NCBI RefSeq assembly: GCF_000716335.1
Contig: NZ_KL591002.1
Location: 617,151-681,150, forward strand
Direction: 5' to 3'
Source: Streptomyces sp. NRRL S-118
Lineage (GTDB): Bacteria; Actinomycetota; Actinomycetes; Streptomycetales; Streptomycetaceae
Length of the DNA stretch: 64,000 bases
The notes under the pieces: model-generated
Database searches by the model: none
Told to the model about the DNA's origin: nothing
What the model saw: the letters and a program-made list of their open reading frames with translations, nothing else
Part shown: one piece after another, positions 43,172 to 52,325 of the stretch
How positions within the stretch are numbered: position 1 is the stretch's first letter
How the letters are laid out: the number at the start of each line of letters is the position of its first letter
Program-made: the position numbers and the translations under genes

Positions 43172-44167
43172 ATGACCAACACCCCGCTCTCCCCCCGCCC
43201 CCTCTCCGCCCACACCGACGTCCGCCACCGCGTCCTGTCCACCGCGCAACTGAGGGCGCGGGGCGTGTCCTCCGCCGAGGCCGGTGCGCAGTGCCGGCCC
43301 GGTGGACCGTGGCAGCAGGTTCTGCCGGGTGTGTACCTGCTGCACCCCGGACCGCCGACCAGCGAGGAGCGGCTGCACGCCGCGCTGCTGTACGCCGAGC
43401 GGCGGCCCGGCGGCACCGGTGAGGCGATGATCACCGGGCTGGCGGCGCTCGCGCTGTACCGGTTCGCCGCCGCGTCGCCGCTGCCGTCGCTGGACCGGAT
43501 CGACGTGCTGGTGCCGCGCACCCGGCGGCTGCGGTCCACCGGGTGGGTGCGGGTCGTGCGGGCGCACGCCGAGGTCCCGGCGGCGCAGGAGGTGACGGGC
43601 CTGCCGGTCGCCCCGGTGACCCGCGCCCTGGCGGACGCCCTCGCGGAGATCGGCGACGCCCGTACGGTGCGCCGGCTGCTGACCGAGGCGGTGCGCGGCG
43701 GGTACTGCGAACCGGCCGCCCTGGTCCGCGAGTTGACGCGGGCGCGGCTGCTGTCGCGGGAGCACGTCGTGGGTGCCGTGGACTCGCTGCTCGCCGAGGG
43801 GCGGGCGCGGGCGGAGGACCGGCTGTACGAGATGGTGCGGGCGCACGGACTGCCCGAGCCGCTGTGGAACGTGGACCTGCGGCTGCCCGGCGGCCCGCAC
43901 CTCGGCGGGGTGGACGCGTACTGGCCGGACCACGCCGTCGCCCTGGAGCTCGACACCCGCTCGCCCCGCCAGGACGGGGAGGACGCGGCGTGGACCCAGT
44001 ACACGCGCAAGCGGGAGCACCTGGAGCGGCTCGGCATCACCGTCGTCCACATCACGCCGAAGAAGCTGCGCGAGGCCCTGGAGCAGCAGGCGGTCGTGGT
44101 ACGGACGGCGCTGATGGCGGCCGGGGACCGGGCCCCGGCCCCGTACGTCGTGGTGCTCCCGAGGTGA
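43172..44167 (+). CDS. AbiEi-like winged helix / DUF559-type nuclease-fold protein
   Basis: A 331-residue protein of uncertain function. Residues 20-55 (VLSTAQLRARGVSSAEAGAQCRPGGPWQQVLPGVYLL) resemble the winged-helix start of AbiEi-type antitoxin-like proteins. The C-terminal part (about 205-310) has an E...D-x(n)-E-x-D-like arrangement (RAEDRLYEMV, GGVDAYWPDHAVALELD, YTRKREHLERLGITVVHIT) that fits the PD-(D/E)XK/Vsr fold of DUF559. Such proteins are abundant as orphans in Streptomyces, and here too no AbiEii-like toxin is adjacent. Start: ATG at 43172. Function should be treated as unknown. Confidence 0.75.
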   Translation: MTNTPLSPRPLSAHTDVRHRVLSTAQLRARGVSSAEAGAQCRPGGPWQQVLPGVYLLHPGPPTSEERLHAALLYAERRPGGTGEAMITGLAALALYRFAAASPLPSLDRIDVLVPRTRRLRSTGWVRVVRAHAEVPAAQEVTGLPVAPVTRALADALAEIGDARTVRRLLTEAVRGGYCEPAALVRELTRARLLSREHVVGAVDSLLAEGRARAEDRLYEMVRAHGLPEPLWNVDLRLPGGPHLGGVDAYWPDHAVALELDTRSPRQDGEDAAWTQYTRKREHLERLGITVVHITPKKLREALEQQAVVVRTALMAAGDRAPAPYVVVLPR

Positions 44168-44195
44168 GACGCCCGGGTGCGGCGTCCCGGACGGC

Positions 44196-45362
44196 TCAGC
44201 CGCAGAACTCGGCTTCGACGACCGCCTGCGTGTCGCCCGCCCAGTCACCGTTGACGTTCAGCGCAAGCGAGTGCTGCCCGTTCCGCGTGGCGACCATGTT
44301 GGAGCCGGATCCGTGGATGCCGCCGCTGTGGCCCCACACCTCCTTGCCGCAGCTCAGCTTCTGCGCGAACAGCCCCAGGCCGTAGCGGGCCGACGGGGTG
44401 TCCTTGCTCACCGGGACGGTGGTGGTCATCTCCTTCATCTGCCGCGGTGGCAGCAGCTTCCCCTTGAGCAGCGCCCGTACGAAGCGCTGGAGGTCGGCCG
44501 AGTCGGAGACCATCTCGCCGGCCGCCCAGGCGATGGACGGGTTCAGCTCGGTGACGTCGTGGACCTGTCCGCCCGGCTCCGGGGAGAGGGTGGAATAGGC
44601 GCGGCCGCTCGGCTTCGGCATCCGCGGGTCGGTACCGGGGACGCTCGTGGCGCGCAGCTTCAGCGGCGTGAGGACGCGGCGCTCGATCTCCTTCCCGTAC
44701 GGCCGCCCGGTCACCTTCTCGATGACCAGGCCGGCGAGGACGTAGTTGGTGTTGGAGTACCTCCAGTCCGTCCCGGGCGCGAAGTCGGGCCGGTGCTGCA
44801 TCGCGATGGCGACCAGCTGCTGCGGCGTCCAGGTGTCGTAGCGGTGCCGGAGGAAGTCCGGACCGAAGACCTTCTTCTGGAAGCCGGGGTCGGCGGTGAC
44901 GTTGTAGATGCCGCTGGTGTGGTTGAGCAGCTGGCGGATCGTGATCTTCCGGCCGTCGTGGCCGTTGCCGCGCACGACGCCCGGCAGCCACCGCTCGACG
45001 GTGTCGTCCAGGTCGAGTCTGCCCTCGGCCTCCAGCTGCAGGACGACGGTCGCGACGAACGTCTTGGTGATGGAGCCGACGCGGTAGCGGTCCTGGGGCA
45101 GGCGCTCGCGTCCGGTCCGCAGGTCGGCGACCCCGGCGGCGCCGTTCCACGTGCCGTCGCGGTCCTGTGCCTGCGCGAGCGCGCCGGGCACTCCCTCCCG
45201 TACGACGGCCTCCAGGGCCGCCTGGGTCTTCGCGTGGTCCGTCCGGGTCTTCGCGTGGTCCCCGGTGGCGCGTGTCTGCGCCGCCGCCGGGACGGTGAAG
45301 GCGGTGGCGGCGAGGGCCGCCGTCACCATCGCCGCCGTCAGCGCCCTTTGCCGTATCGCCAT
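44196..45362 (-). CDS. Secreted serine hydrolase (beta-lactamase / DD-peptidase-like)
   Basis: A 388-residue protein with a signal peptide (MAIRQRALTAAMVTAALAATAFTVPAAAQ). The class C-like motifs are complete: S97-I-T-K100, Y202-S-N204, and a C-terminal WGHSGGIHG replacing KTG, as in R61-type D-alanyl-D-alanine carboxypeptidases and esterases. It probably acts on cell-wall peptides or small esters outside the cell. A short duplication, DHAKTRT then DHAKTQ (35-47), lies just after the signal peptide. Start: ATG at 45360-45362. It is convergent with the preceding gene (28-bp gap) and follows the PNPOx gene by 90 bp. Confidence 0.88.
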   Translation of the reverse strand: MAIRQRALTAAMVTAALAATAFTVPAAAQTRATGDHAKTRTDHAKTQAALEAVVREGVPGALAQAQDRDGTWNGAAGVADLRTGRERLPQDRYRVGSITKTFVATVVLQLEAEGRLDLDDTVERWLPGVVRGNGHDGRKITIRQLLNHTSGIYNVTADPGFQKKVFGPDFLRHRYDTWTPQQLVAIAMQHRPDFAPGTDWRYSNTNYVLAGLVIEKVTGRPYGKEIERRVLTPLKLRATSVPGTDPRMPKPSGRAYSTLSPEPGGQVHDVTELNPSIAWAAGEMVSDSADLQRFVRALLKGKLLPPRQMKEMTTTVPVSKDTPSARYGLGLFAQKLSCGKEVWGHSGGIHGSGSNMVATRNGQHSLALNVNGDWAGDTQAVVEAEFCG

Positions 45363-45452
45363 GTGCGTTCCCCTCGCTCCTCGACTGTGGTCGCCGGGCA
45401 GGACTCCGCCGGGGCGCGGGGGGTTGCGCGGGGCTGGGGGGTTGAGCGTGTT

Positions 45453-46370
45453 TCAGCCTTCCTTGATCACTTCGGGGTTGGCGGGTGAGTACGCGGGCGC
45501 GGACCAGCGCGGCCGGCCGGCGCCCTCCCGCTCCAGGACGCGCTCGACGGTGAAGCGGACGGTGCGGCCGCGGGCGTCGGAGTCGGTGCGTGCGGTGCCG
45601 GTGAGCTGGAGCGTGGTGCCGGCGGTCCAGTCGAGGAACAGCAGCCCGGCACGGCTGTCGGTCTCGAGGTTGCCGAGGGTGAGGAACATGGCGTTGCCCG
45701 GGTAGTCGGGCCAGCTCAGCTCGGTGGGCGACGTCACGCGTACGAAACCGGGGTTGCCGCCGCGGTGGCTGGCGTCGGCGCCGTGCCCGGGCGCGACGGT
45801 GGCGATGAAGAAGGTGTCGGCCGCGCCGACGAACTCCCGCTGCGCGGCGGTGAGCCGTTCGCCGCGGTGTACAGCTCCGCTTCCCCGGCCGTCTCCGGCG
45901 CCGAGCAGCCGGCGCTGCTGGATGTACTTGGGGCAGTTGGAGAAGACCTCGCGCGCCGCGATGGTGAGGCCGCGCGGGCCGGGCCGCGCCGTGCCGTTGA
46001 GCCGCATCCGGCGCCGGGTGCGCGGGTCGAGGGCGATCGTGCCGACGGGGACGCCGGGATCGCCGTCGGGGGCGCCGGTGGGCCGGGCGAGCGCGGCGGC
46101 GAGCGGGTCGCCGTCGGGGACGCCGCCGGCGACCGACACCGAGTGCGGCCCGGTGGCCCGTACGAAGCCGGGCGCGCCGGTGAGCAGGGAGCTCCAGACG
46201 CGGCCCTCGTCGTCGGCCGCGCCGAGCACCAGCATGGGCTGGAGCTCCAGGAAGGCCGCGGCGACCGGGCGGATGCCCGGGCCGATGGAGCGGCCGACGT
46301 GATCGGCGAGCTCCCGCACACCGAAGCGGCGCTGCACGGCGAGCGAGCCCTCGTGGTAGGGGCCGGACAT
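45453..46370 (-). CDS. Pyridoxamine 5'-phosphate oxidase-family flavoprotein
   Basis: A 305-residue protein with two split-barrel halves (about 45-100 and 185-260: MLVLGAADDEGRVWSSLLTGAPGFV and ADTFFIATVAPGHGADASHRGGNPGFVRV), typical of the large PNPOx-like FMN proteins found beside regulators in actinobacteria. A CPKYIQ segment lies between the halves. Substrate unknown; deazaflavin or FMN binding is likely. The start is ATG at 46368-46370. Its ideal AGGAGG Shine-Dalgarno overlaps the stop codon of the upstream VOC gene, so the two are coupled and probably work together under the CGNR regulator encoded across the divergent promoter. Confidence 0.85.
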   Translation of the reverse strand: MSGPYHEGSLAVQRRFGVRELADHVGRSIGPGIRPVAAAFLELQPMLVLGAADDEGRVWSSLLTGAPGFVRATGPHSVSVAGGVPDGDPLAAALARPTGAPDGDPGVPVGTIALDPRTRRRMRLNGTARPGPRGLTIAAREVFSNCPKYIQQRRLLGAGDGRGSGAVHRGERLTAAQREFVGAADTFFIATVAPGHGADASHRGGNPGFVRVTSPTELSWPDYPGNAMFLTLGNLETDSRAGLLFLDWTAGTTLQLTGTARTDSDARGRTVRFTVERVLEREGAGRPRWSAPAYSPANPEVIKEG

Positions 46371-46381
46371 GGAGCTGCCTC

Positions 46382-46843
46382 CTAGAAGAAGCCGCAGGTG
46401 GGGGCGTCGGCGTACGGGGCGGGGGCGCCCTCGGCGCCGCTGGGCGCGTAGATCTCCAGGCGGGTGCCGTCGGGGTCGTGGAAGAAGATCCCGCCGGATC
46501 CGGCGCCCTCGCGGTGGGCGACGACGCCGTCGTGGGCGAAGTCGACGCCGTGCGCCGTGAGTCGGGCCTCGGCGTCCCGGACCCGGTCGATGCTGTCGAC
46601 CTCGAAGGCGAGGTGGTGGAGGCCGGCGCGGGCGGGGGCGTAGGGGGCGTCGGCCTGCTGCCAGAGCGCGAGGACGAGCCGGCCTTCCTGGCCGAGGAGG
46701 GCGTACCGCCGGCCGTCCTCCTTGCCCTCGACGAGCACCTCGAAGCCGAGGAGGTCGCCGTAGAAGGCGAGGGAGCGGGCGAGGTCGGTGACGTTGAGGC
46801 CGACGTGGCCGGTGCACAGCGTGGTGTTGGTGGTCGCCGTCAT
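46382..46843 (-). CDS. VOC family protein (glyoxalase/bleomycin-resistance fold)
   Basis: A 153-residue protein with two beta-alpha-beta-beta-beta modules. Candidate metal ligands are H13 (GHVGLNVTDL), H75/H76 (AGLHHLAFEVDS) and E128 (DPDGTRLEIYAPSG), consistent with a metal-dependent lyase, isomerase or dioxygenase. The substrate is unknown. It is first in a two-gene operon with the PNPOx-like gene, transcribed away from the CGNR regulator. Start: ATG at 46841-46843, close to the dyad at 46868-46901 that probably controls it. Confidence 0.88.
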   Translation of the reverse strand: MTATTNTTLCTGHVGLNVTDLARSLAFYGDLLGFEVLVEGKEDGRRYALLGQEGRLVLALWQQADAPYAPARAGLHHLAFEVDSIDRVRDAEARLTAHGVDFAHDGVVAHREGAGSGGIFFHDPDGTRLEIYAPSGAEGAPAPYADAPTCGFF

Positions 46844-46867
46844 GGCAGATCCCTTTCGCCGATCGAT

Positions 46868-46901
46868 ATCTAACTGTTGAAAGTGACTTTAGAGGTTAGA
46901 T
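46868..46901. promoter_or_regulatory. Spaced inverted repeat in the VOC-CGNR divergent promoter
   Basis: ATCTAAC (46868-46874) and GTTAGAT (46895-46901) are exact reverse complements 20 bp apart, and a further GGTTAG half-site lies at 46935-46940. The stretch is markedly AT-rich compared with its surroundings. It is the best candidate for the operator of the adjacent CGNR-type regulator. Confidence 0.55.
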
Positions 46902-46970
46902 CTGTACGGCGCAACCGGCCACGTACGATTGAGGGGTTAGGTGTGCACGGCAGGGAAGGGACCGCCACCG

Positions 46971-47519
46971 ATGGCCGCATCCGATCCGCGCCCGCTCGTC
47001 GGCGAACCGGTCTCCCTCGACCTGCTCAACACCCGCTGGGTCCACGAGGGCGCCGGGCAGGACCTCCTGACCGGCACCGACGGGCTGGCGGTGTGGCTGG
47101 CGGCCAACGGACTCGACACCGACGGCCGCTTCCGGGCCGACGCGCGCACCCTGGAGCACACCCTCGCCGCGCGCGACGCCCTCGCCGCCGTCGTCGACTC
47201 CCCCGGCGACCGCGCCGCGGCCGCCCGGCTGAACGAGGTCCTCGCACACGGCCGGATCCGGGCCACGCTCGGCCCCGCGGGCCCCGCGGAAGAGGCGGAG
47301 TTCGCCGACCCGTCCTGGGGCCCCGGCTGGCTGGCCGCCCGCGACTACCTGCACCTGGTGCACACCGCACCCGACCGGATCCGCGCCTGCGCCCACGAGG
47401 CGTGCGTCCTGCACTTCTTCGACACCTCGCGCAACGGCACCCGGCGCTGGTGCTCCATGGCGGTGTGCGGCAACCGCGCGAAGGCCTCGCGCCATTACGC
47501 GCGCAGCAAGGAAAGTTGA
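46971..47519 (+). CDS. CGNR zinc-finger (ABATE domain) transcription regulator
   Basis: A 182-residue protein. The N-terminal ABATE domain (about 1-120) starts PLVGEPVSLDLLNTRW. The C-terminal treble-clef CGNR zinc finger has ACAHEACVLHFFDTSRNGTRRWCSMAVCGNRAKASRHYAR, with the four cysteines in place. Such proteins are thought to be stress-sensing DNA-binding regulators. It is divergent from the VOC-PNPOx operon, which it probably controls. I chose ATG at 46971 (GGAAGGGA upstream at a long spacing); a GTG at 46941 with GAGGGG four bases upstream is an alternative. Confidence 0.9.
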   Translation: MAASDPRPLVGEPVSLDLLNTRWVHEGAGQDLLTGTDGLAVWLAANGLDTDGRFRADARTLEHTLAARDALAAVVDSPGDRAAAARLNEVLAHGRIRATLGPAGPAEEAEFADPSWGPGWLAARDYLHLVHTAPDRIRACAHEACVLHFFDTSRNGTRRWCSMAVCGNRAKASRHYARSKES

Positions 47520-47574
47520 ACGGTCGGCCTAACTGCCTGCGGAAACCGGGGAATTGACCTTGTTCGTCCCCGGT

Positions 47575-47605
47575 GGCGTACATCCCGCGGTGGCGGATGT
47601 ACGCC
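47575..47605. promoter_or_regulatory. Perfect dyad upstream of the S8 protease gene
   Basis: GGCGTACATCC (47575-47585) and GGATGTACGCC (47595-47605) are exact reverse complements with a nine-base spacer, 114-144 bp before the protease start. A TTGACC hexamer lies at 47554-47559, so a promoter could run into the left arm. It may be an operator, or a terminator for the CGNR gene, whose stop is 55 bp upstream. Confidence 0.5.
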
Positions 47606-47718
47606 ATGACCCCCATCGCGTCTTCAGCAACCCTCCACAAAACCCGGTCCCGTACGAAAGGGTGAGCGGTCATCCGGCACCACATACCGGACCCTCTCTT
47701 TCACATACAGGGATGCTG

Positions 47719-50700
47719 ATGACCACCCTCGAATCCCAGGGCTCCATACCAGGGAGCCCGACCCCCGGCCACAGACGGACGGCGCGCGTCGTCGCCGCCG
47801 CCGGCCTGGTGGCCGCGCTGGTCGCGGCCGGCACCGCTCCGGTGTTCGCCGCCGACGACCCGGCAGGCACCGCACCGGTCAAGGCGGCGACCGACAAGCT
47901 CGGCGCGGACGACGCCGACCTGCTCGCCGAGGCGGAGCACCGCGGCGACAAGACGGTGACCGTCATGGTCGCGACCGCCCCCGGCGCGACCGAGCAGGTC
48001 GCCGCCCAACTGGACGCGGTCCAGGGCGCGTCCGTCGGCAGGACGTACGACAAGCTCGGTTACGTGCGGGCCACCCTGCCGACCGCGCGGGCGGAGGCCG
48101 CCCTCGACGCGGCGGCCGACCTGTCGAGCGTCCACGGCATCGACCTCAGGCACGAGATCGAGCTGGACGACCCGAGGCCGTCCGCCGACCGGGCGCAGGG
48201 CGCGGAGGGGACCGCCACGGCGGCCGCGTACCCGGGCCCCGACGCCTCGACGCCCGCGAAGAACCCGTACAACCCGTCCTTCGAGACGGGCGCGGTCGAC
48301 TTCGTCAAGAAGAACCCGAAGTTCGACGGCCGCGGCGTGACGATCGGCATCATGGACTCCGGTGTCGACCTGGGCCACCCCGCGCTGCAGAAGACCAGCA
48401 CGGGCGAGCGCAAGATCGTCGACTGGGTGACGGCCACCGACCCGATCACCGACAGCGACGGCACCTGGCGCGCCCAGATCACCCCGGTCGACGGGCCCGC
48501 CTTCACGGCGGCCAGCCGCACCTGGACGGCGCCCGCCGGGAAGTACCACTTCAGCCGGTTCTCCGAGGCGATCACCGCCAACGGGGACATGAAGGGCGAC
48601 GTCAACCGCGACGGCGACACCACCGACGTCTGGGGCCTGCTGTACGACCCCGAGGCGGGCACCGTCCGCGTCGACCTGAACGGCAACAACGACTTCACCG
48701 ACGACACGCCGATGAAGCCGTACAAGGACGGCCACCAGATCGGCTGGTTCGGCACGGACAACCCGTCCACCGAGGTCGCCGAGCGGATCCCGTTCGTCAT
48801 CGAGATCCGCAAGGACGTCCCCATGGACCCGCTGGGCGGGACCTGGGTCGGCAAGAAGGCCGACTTCGTCAACGTCGGCATCATCGAGTCCGAGCACGGC
48901 ACGCACGTCGCGGGCATCACCGCCGCCAACGGCCTGTTCGGCGGGAAGATGAACGGCGCGGCGCCCGGCGCCAAGCTGGTCTCCTCGCGCGCCTGCTCCT
49001 GGAGCGGCGGCTGCACCAACGTGGCGCTCACCGAGGGCATGGCCGACCTGGTCATCAACCGCGGCGTGGACATCGTCAACATGTCCATCGGCGGCCTGCC
49101 GGCCCTCAACGACGGCAACAACGCCCGCGCCGAGCTCTACACCCGCCTCATCGACCAGTACGGCGTCCAGCTGGTCATCTCGGCGGGCAACGAGGGCCCG
49201 GGCACCAACACCATCGGCGACCCCGCTCTGGCCGACAAGGTCATCTCCGTCGGTGCCGCGATCTCCAAGGAGACCTGGGCCGCCAACTACGGCTCCGAGG
49301 TCGAGAGGCCGTACGCGATGTTCAACTTCTCCTCGCGCGGCCCGCGTGAGGACGGCGGCTTCGTCCCGACCATCTCGGCTCCGGGCTCGGCCATCAACAC
49401 CATCCAGACCTGGCTGCCCGGCGCGCCGGTCGCGGAGGCCGGTTACAAGCTGCCCGCCGGTTACGGCATGCTCAACGGCACCTCGATGTCCTCGCCGCAG
49501 GCGGCGGGCGCGAGCGCGCTGCTGCTGTCGGCCGCGAAGCAGAAGAACATCGACCTCCCGCCGGCCGATCTGCGCACCGCGCTGACCAGCACCGCCAAGA
49601 AGATCAGCGGGATGGCGGCGCACGAGCAGGGCTCCGGCCTGATGAACGTCGTCGGCGCGTGGAAGGCGATCCGCGAGGGCGCCACCGCCCACGAGTACGC
49701 GGTCAAGGCGCCCGTCGACACCGCGATCGACTTCGCGCTGAAGACCCCCGGCTTCGGCACCGGCCTGTACGACCGCGAGGGCGGCCTGAAGGTCAAGCAG
49801 AAGAAGACGTACGACGTCACGATCACCCGCACCAGCGGCCCGGACCGTCCCGTCCGGCACGAGCTGGACTGGAAGTACAACGACGGCACCTTCGACCTCA
49901 TCGGCTCGGGCGCCGTGGTGCTGCCGCTGAACGAGCCGGTCACCGTCAAGGTGACGGCCAAGCCGCTCTCCGCCGGTGTGCACAGCGCGATCCTGGAGGC
50001 CGACGACGAGGACACCGAGGGCGTCGACAAGCAGATCCTCGCCACGGTGGTCGCCTCCCAGGAGCTCGCCAAGCCGTCCTTCACGTACACGGCGAAGGGC
50101 TCGGTGCAGCGCAACCTCTCGAAGTCGTACTTCGTGACCGTGCCCGAGGGCGCCAAGTCGCTGGAGGTCACGCTCGGCGGGCTGAAGGAGAAGAGCCAGA
50201 CCCGGTTCATCGCCGTCCACCCGTACGGCGTGGCCGTCGAGGACACCGCGTCCAGCGTCTGCTACCCGCACTACAACCCGGCGAACACCTGCCGCCCCGA
50301 CCTGCGCTCGTACACCGACCCGCAGCCGGGCGTCTGGGAGATCGAGGTCGAGTCGCGCCGTACGTCGCCCGACCTGGACAACCCGTTCAAGCTGGGTGTG
50401 ACGCTGCTGGGTGCCTCCTTCGACCCGGCCGTCAAGACCGTCGCCGAGGCGAAGGCCGGCACCCCGGCCCCCGTCGAGTGGAAGGTCACCAACGGGTTCG
50501 CCGCCCTGGAGGGCAAGCTGAAGGGCGGCCCGCTGGGCTCCGCCAAGGTCGCCGCTCCGACGATCAAGAACCACGAGCAGCAGACCAGCACCGTGACCGT
50601 CGGTGAGGGCGTCGAGCGCCTCGACGTCGCCATCGGCAACACTTCCGACAAGGGCGCGGACCTGGACCTGACCGTCCTCAAGGACGGCAAGCAGGTCGGC

Positions 50701-51036
50701 CAGTCGGCGGACGGCGACTCCGAGGAGAGCGTCTCCCTGGTCAAGCCGGCGCCCGGCACGTACACGATCGTCGTCGACGGTTACGCGGTGCCGGCCGGGT
50801 CGACCACGTACGACTACAAGGACGTGTACTTCTCGTCCGCGCTCGGCACGGTCAAGGTCGACGAGACCCGGCCCGTGCAGCTGGCGAACGGCGCGTCCGC
50901 GCAGGTCACGGCGGAGGTGCTGGTGAACGGCGCCGCTCCCGAGGGCCGGCGGTTCTTCGGCGAGGTGTCCCTGCTGAACGCCCGCGGCACGGCCGCCGGC
51001 ACCGGCAGCGTCGTGATCGAGAAGGTCACGCCGTAA
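47719..51036 (+). CDS. Large secreted subtilisin-like (S8) serine protease
   Basis: A 1105-residue exported protease. The signal peptide is at about 20-46 (RTARVVAAAGLVAALVAAGTAPVFAA), followed by an inhibitor_I9-like propeptide with VTVMVATAPGATEQVAAQL. The catalytic triad is D213 (GIMDSGVDLGHP), H393 (SEHGTHVAGI) and S589 (NGTSMSSPQAAG). The long 180-residue insert between Asp and His contains DxDxD-type loops (GDVNRDGDTTD, DLNGNNDFTDD) that look calcium-binding. About 440 residues after the protease domain form beta-rich modules, including a PPC-like end (SLVKPAPGTYTIVVDGYAV). Start: ATG at 47719 with AGGG seven bases upstream; ATG at 47713 is also possible. Confidence 0.94.
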   Translation: MTTLESQGSIPGSPTPGHRRTARVVAAAGLVAALVAAGTAPVFAADDPAGTAPVKAATDKLGADDADLLAEAEHRGDKTVTVMVATAPGATEQVAAQLDAVQGASVGRTYDKLGYVRATLPTARAEAALDAAADLSSVHGIDLRHEIELDDPRPSADRAQGAEGTATAAAYPGPDASTPAKNPYNPSFETGAVDFVKKNPKFDGRGVTIGIMDSGVDLGHPALQKTSTGERKIVDWVTATDPITDSDGTWRAQITPVDGPAFTAASRTWTAPAGKYHFSRFSEAITANGDMKGDVNRDGDTTDVWGLLYDPEAGTVRVDLNGNNDFTDDTPMKPYKDGHQIGWFGTDNPSTEVAERIPFVIEIRKDVPMDPLGGTWVGKKADFVNVGIIESEHGTHVAGITAANGLFGGKMNGAAPGAKLVSSRACSWSGGCTNVALTEGMADLVINRGVDIVNMSIGGLPALNDGNNARAELYTRLIDQYGVQLVISAGNEGPGTNTIGDPALADKVISVGAAISKETWAANYGSEVERPYAMFNFSSRGPREDGGFVPTISAPGSAINTIQTWLPGAPVAEAGYKLPAGYGMLNGTSMSSPQAAGASALLLSAAKQKNIDLPPADLRTALTSTAKKISGMAAHEQGSGLMNVVGAWKAIREGATAHEYAVKAPVDTAIDFALKTPGFGTGLYDREGGLKVKQKKTYDVTITRTSGPDRPVRHELDWKYNDGTFDLIGSGAVVLPLNEPVTVKVTAKPLSAGVHSAILEADDEDTEGVDKQILATVVASQELAKPSFTYTAKGSVQRNLSKSYFVTVPEGAKSLEVTLGGLKEKSQTRFIAVHPYGVAVEDTASSVCYPHYNPANTCRPDLRSYTDPQPGVWEIEVESRRTSPDLDNPFKLGVTLLGASFDPAVKTVAEAKAGTPAPVEWKVTNGFAALEGKLKGGPLGSAKVAAPTIKNHEQQTSTVTVGEGVERLDVAIGNTSDKGADLDLTVLKDGKQVGQSADGDSEESVSLVKPAPGTYTIVVDGYAVPAGSTTYDYKDVYFSSALGTVKVDETRPVQLANGASAQVTAEVLVNGAAPEGRRFFGEVSLLNARGTAAGTGSVVIEKVTP

Positions 51037-51057
51037 CACCCCGTACGCGGTGAGTGA

Positions 51058-52218
<1,161 letters not shown>

Positions 52219-52236
52219 CACCGGCGCAGAACGCCA

Positions 52237-52275
52237 CGAAGGGCCGCCCCGCGACAACCGTGGGGCGGCCCTTCG
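52237..52275 (+). terminator. Terminator of asd
   Basis: 14-bp arms CGAAGGGCCGCCCC and GGGGCGGCCCTTCG with an 11-base loop, 18 bp after the asd stop. It separates asd from the second pepN. Confidence 0.83.
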
Positions 52276-52325
52276 GTGTCCGTGGAAGGATGACCGGAAA
52301 CGTCACACAACGAGGAGATGACCGG

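Noticed and set aside
43172..44167. Complete AbiE-type toxin-antitoxin or defence system
   Set aside because: Only the AbiEi/DUF559-like protein is present; no AbiEii nucleotidyltransferase or other defence gene is nearby.
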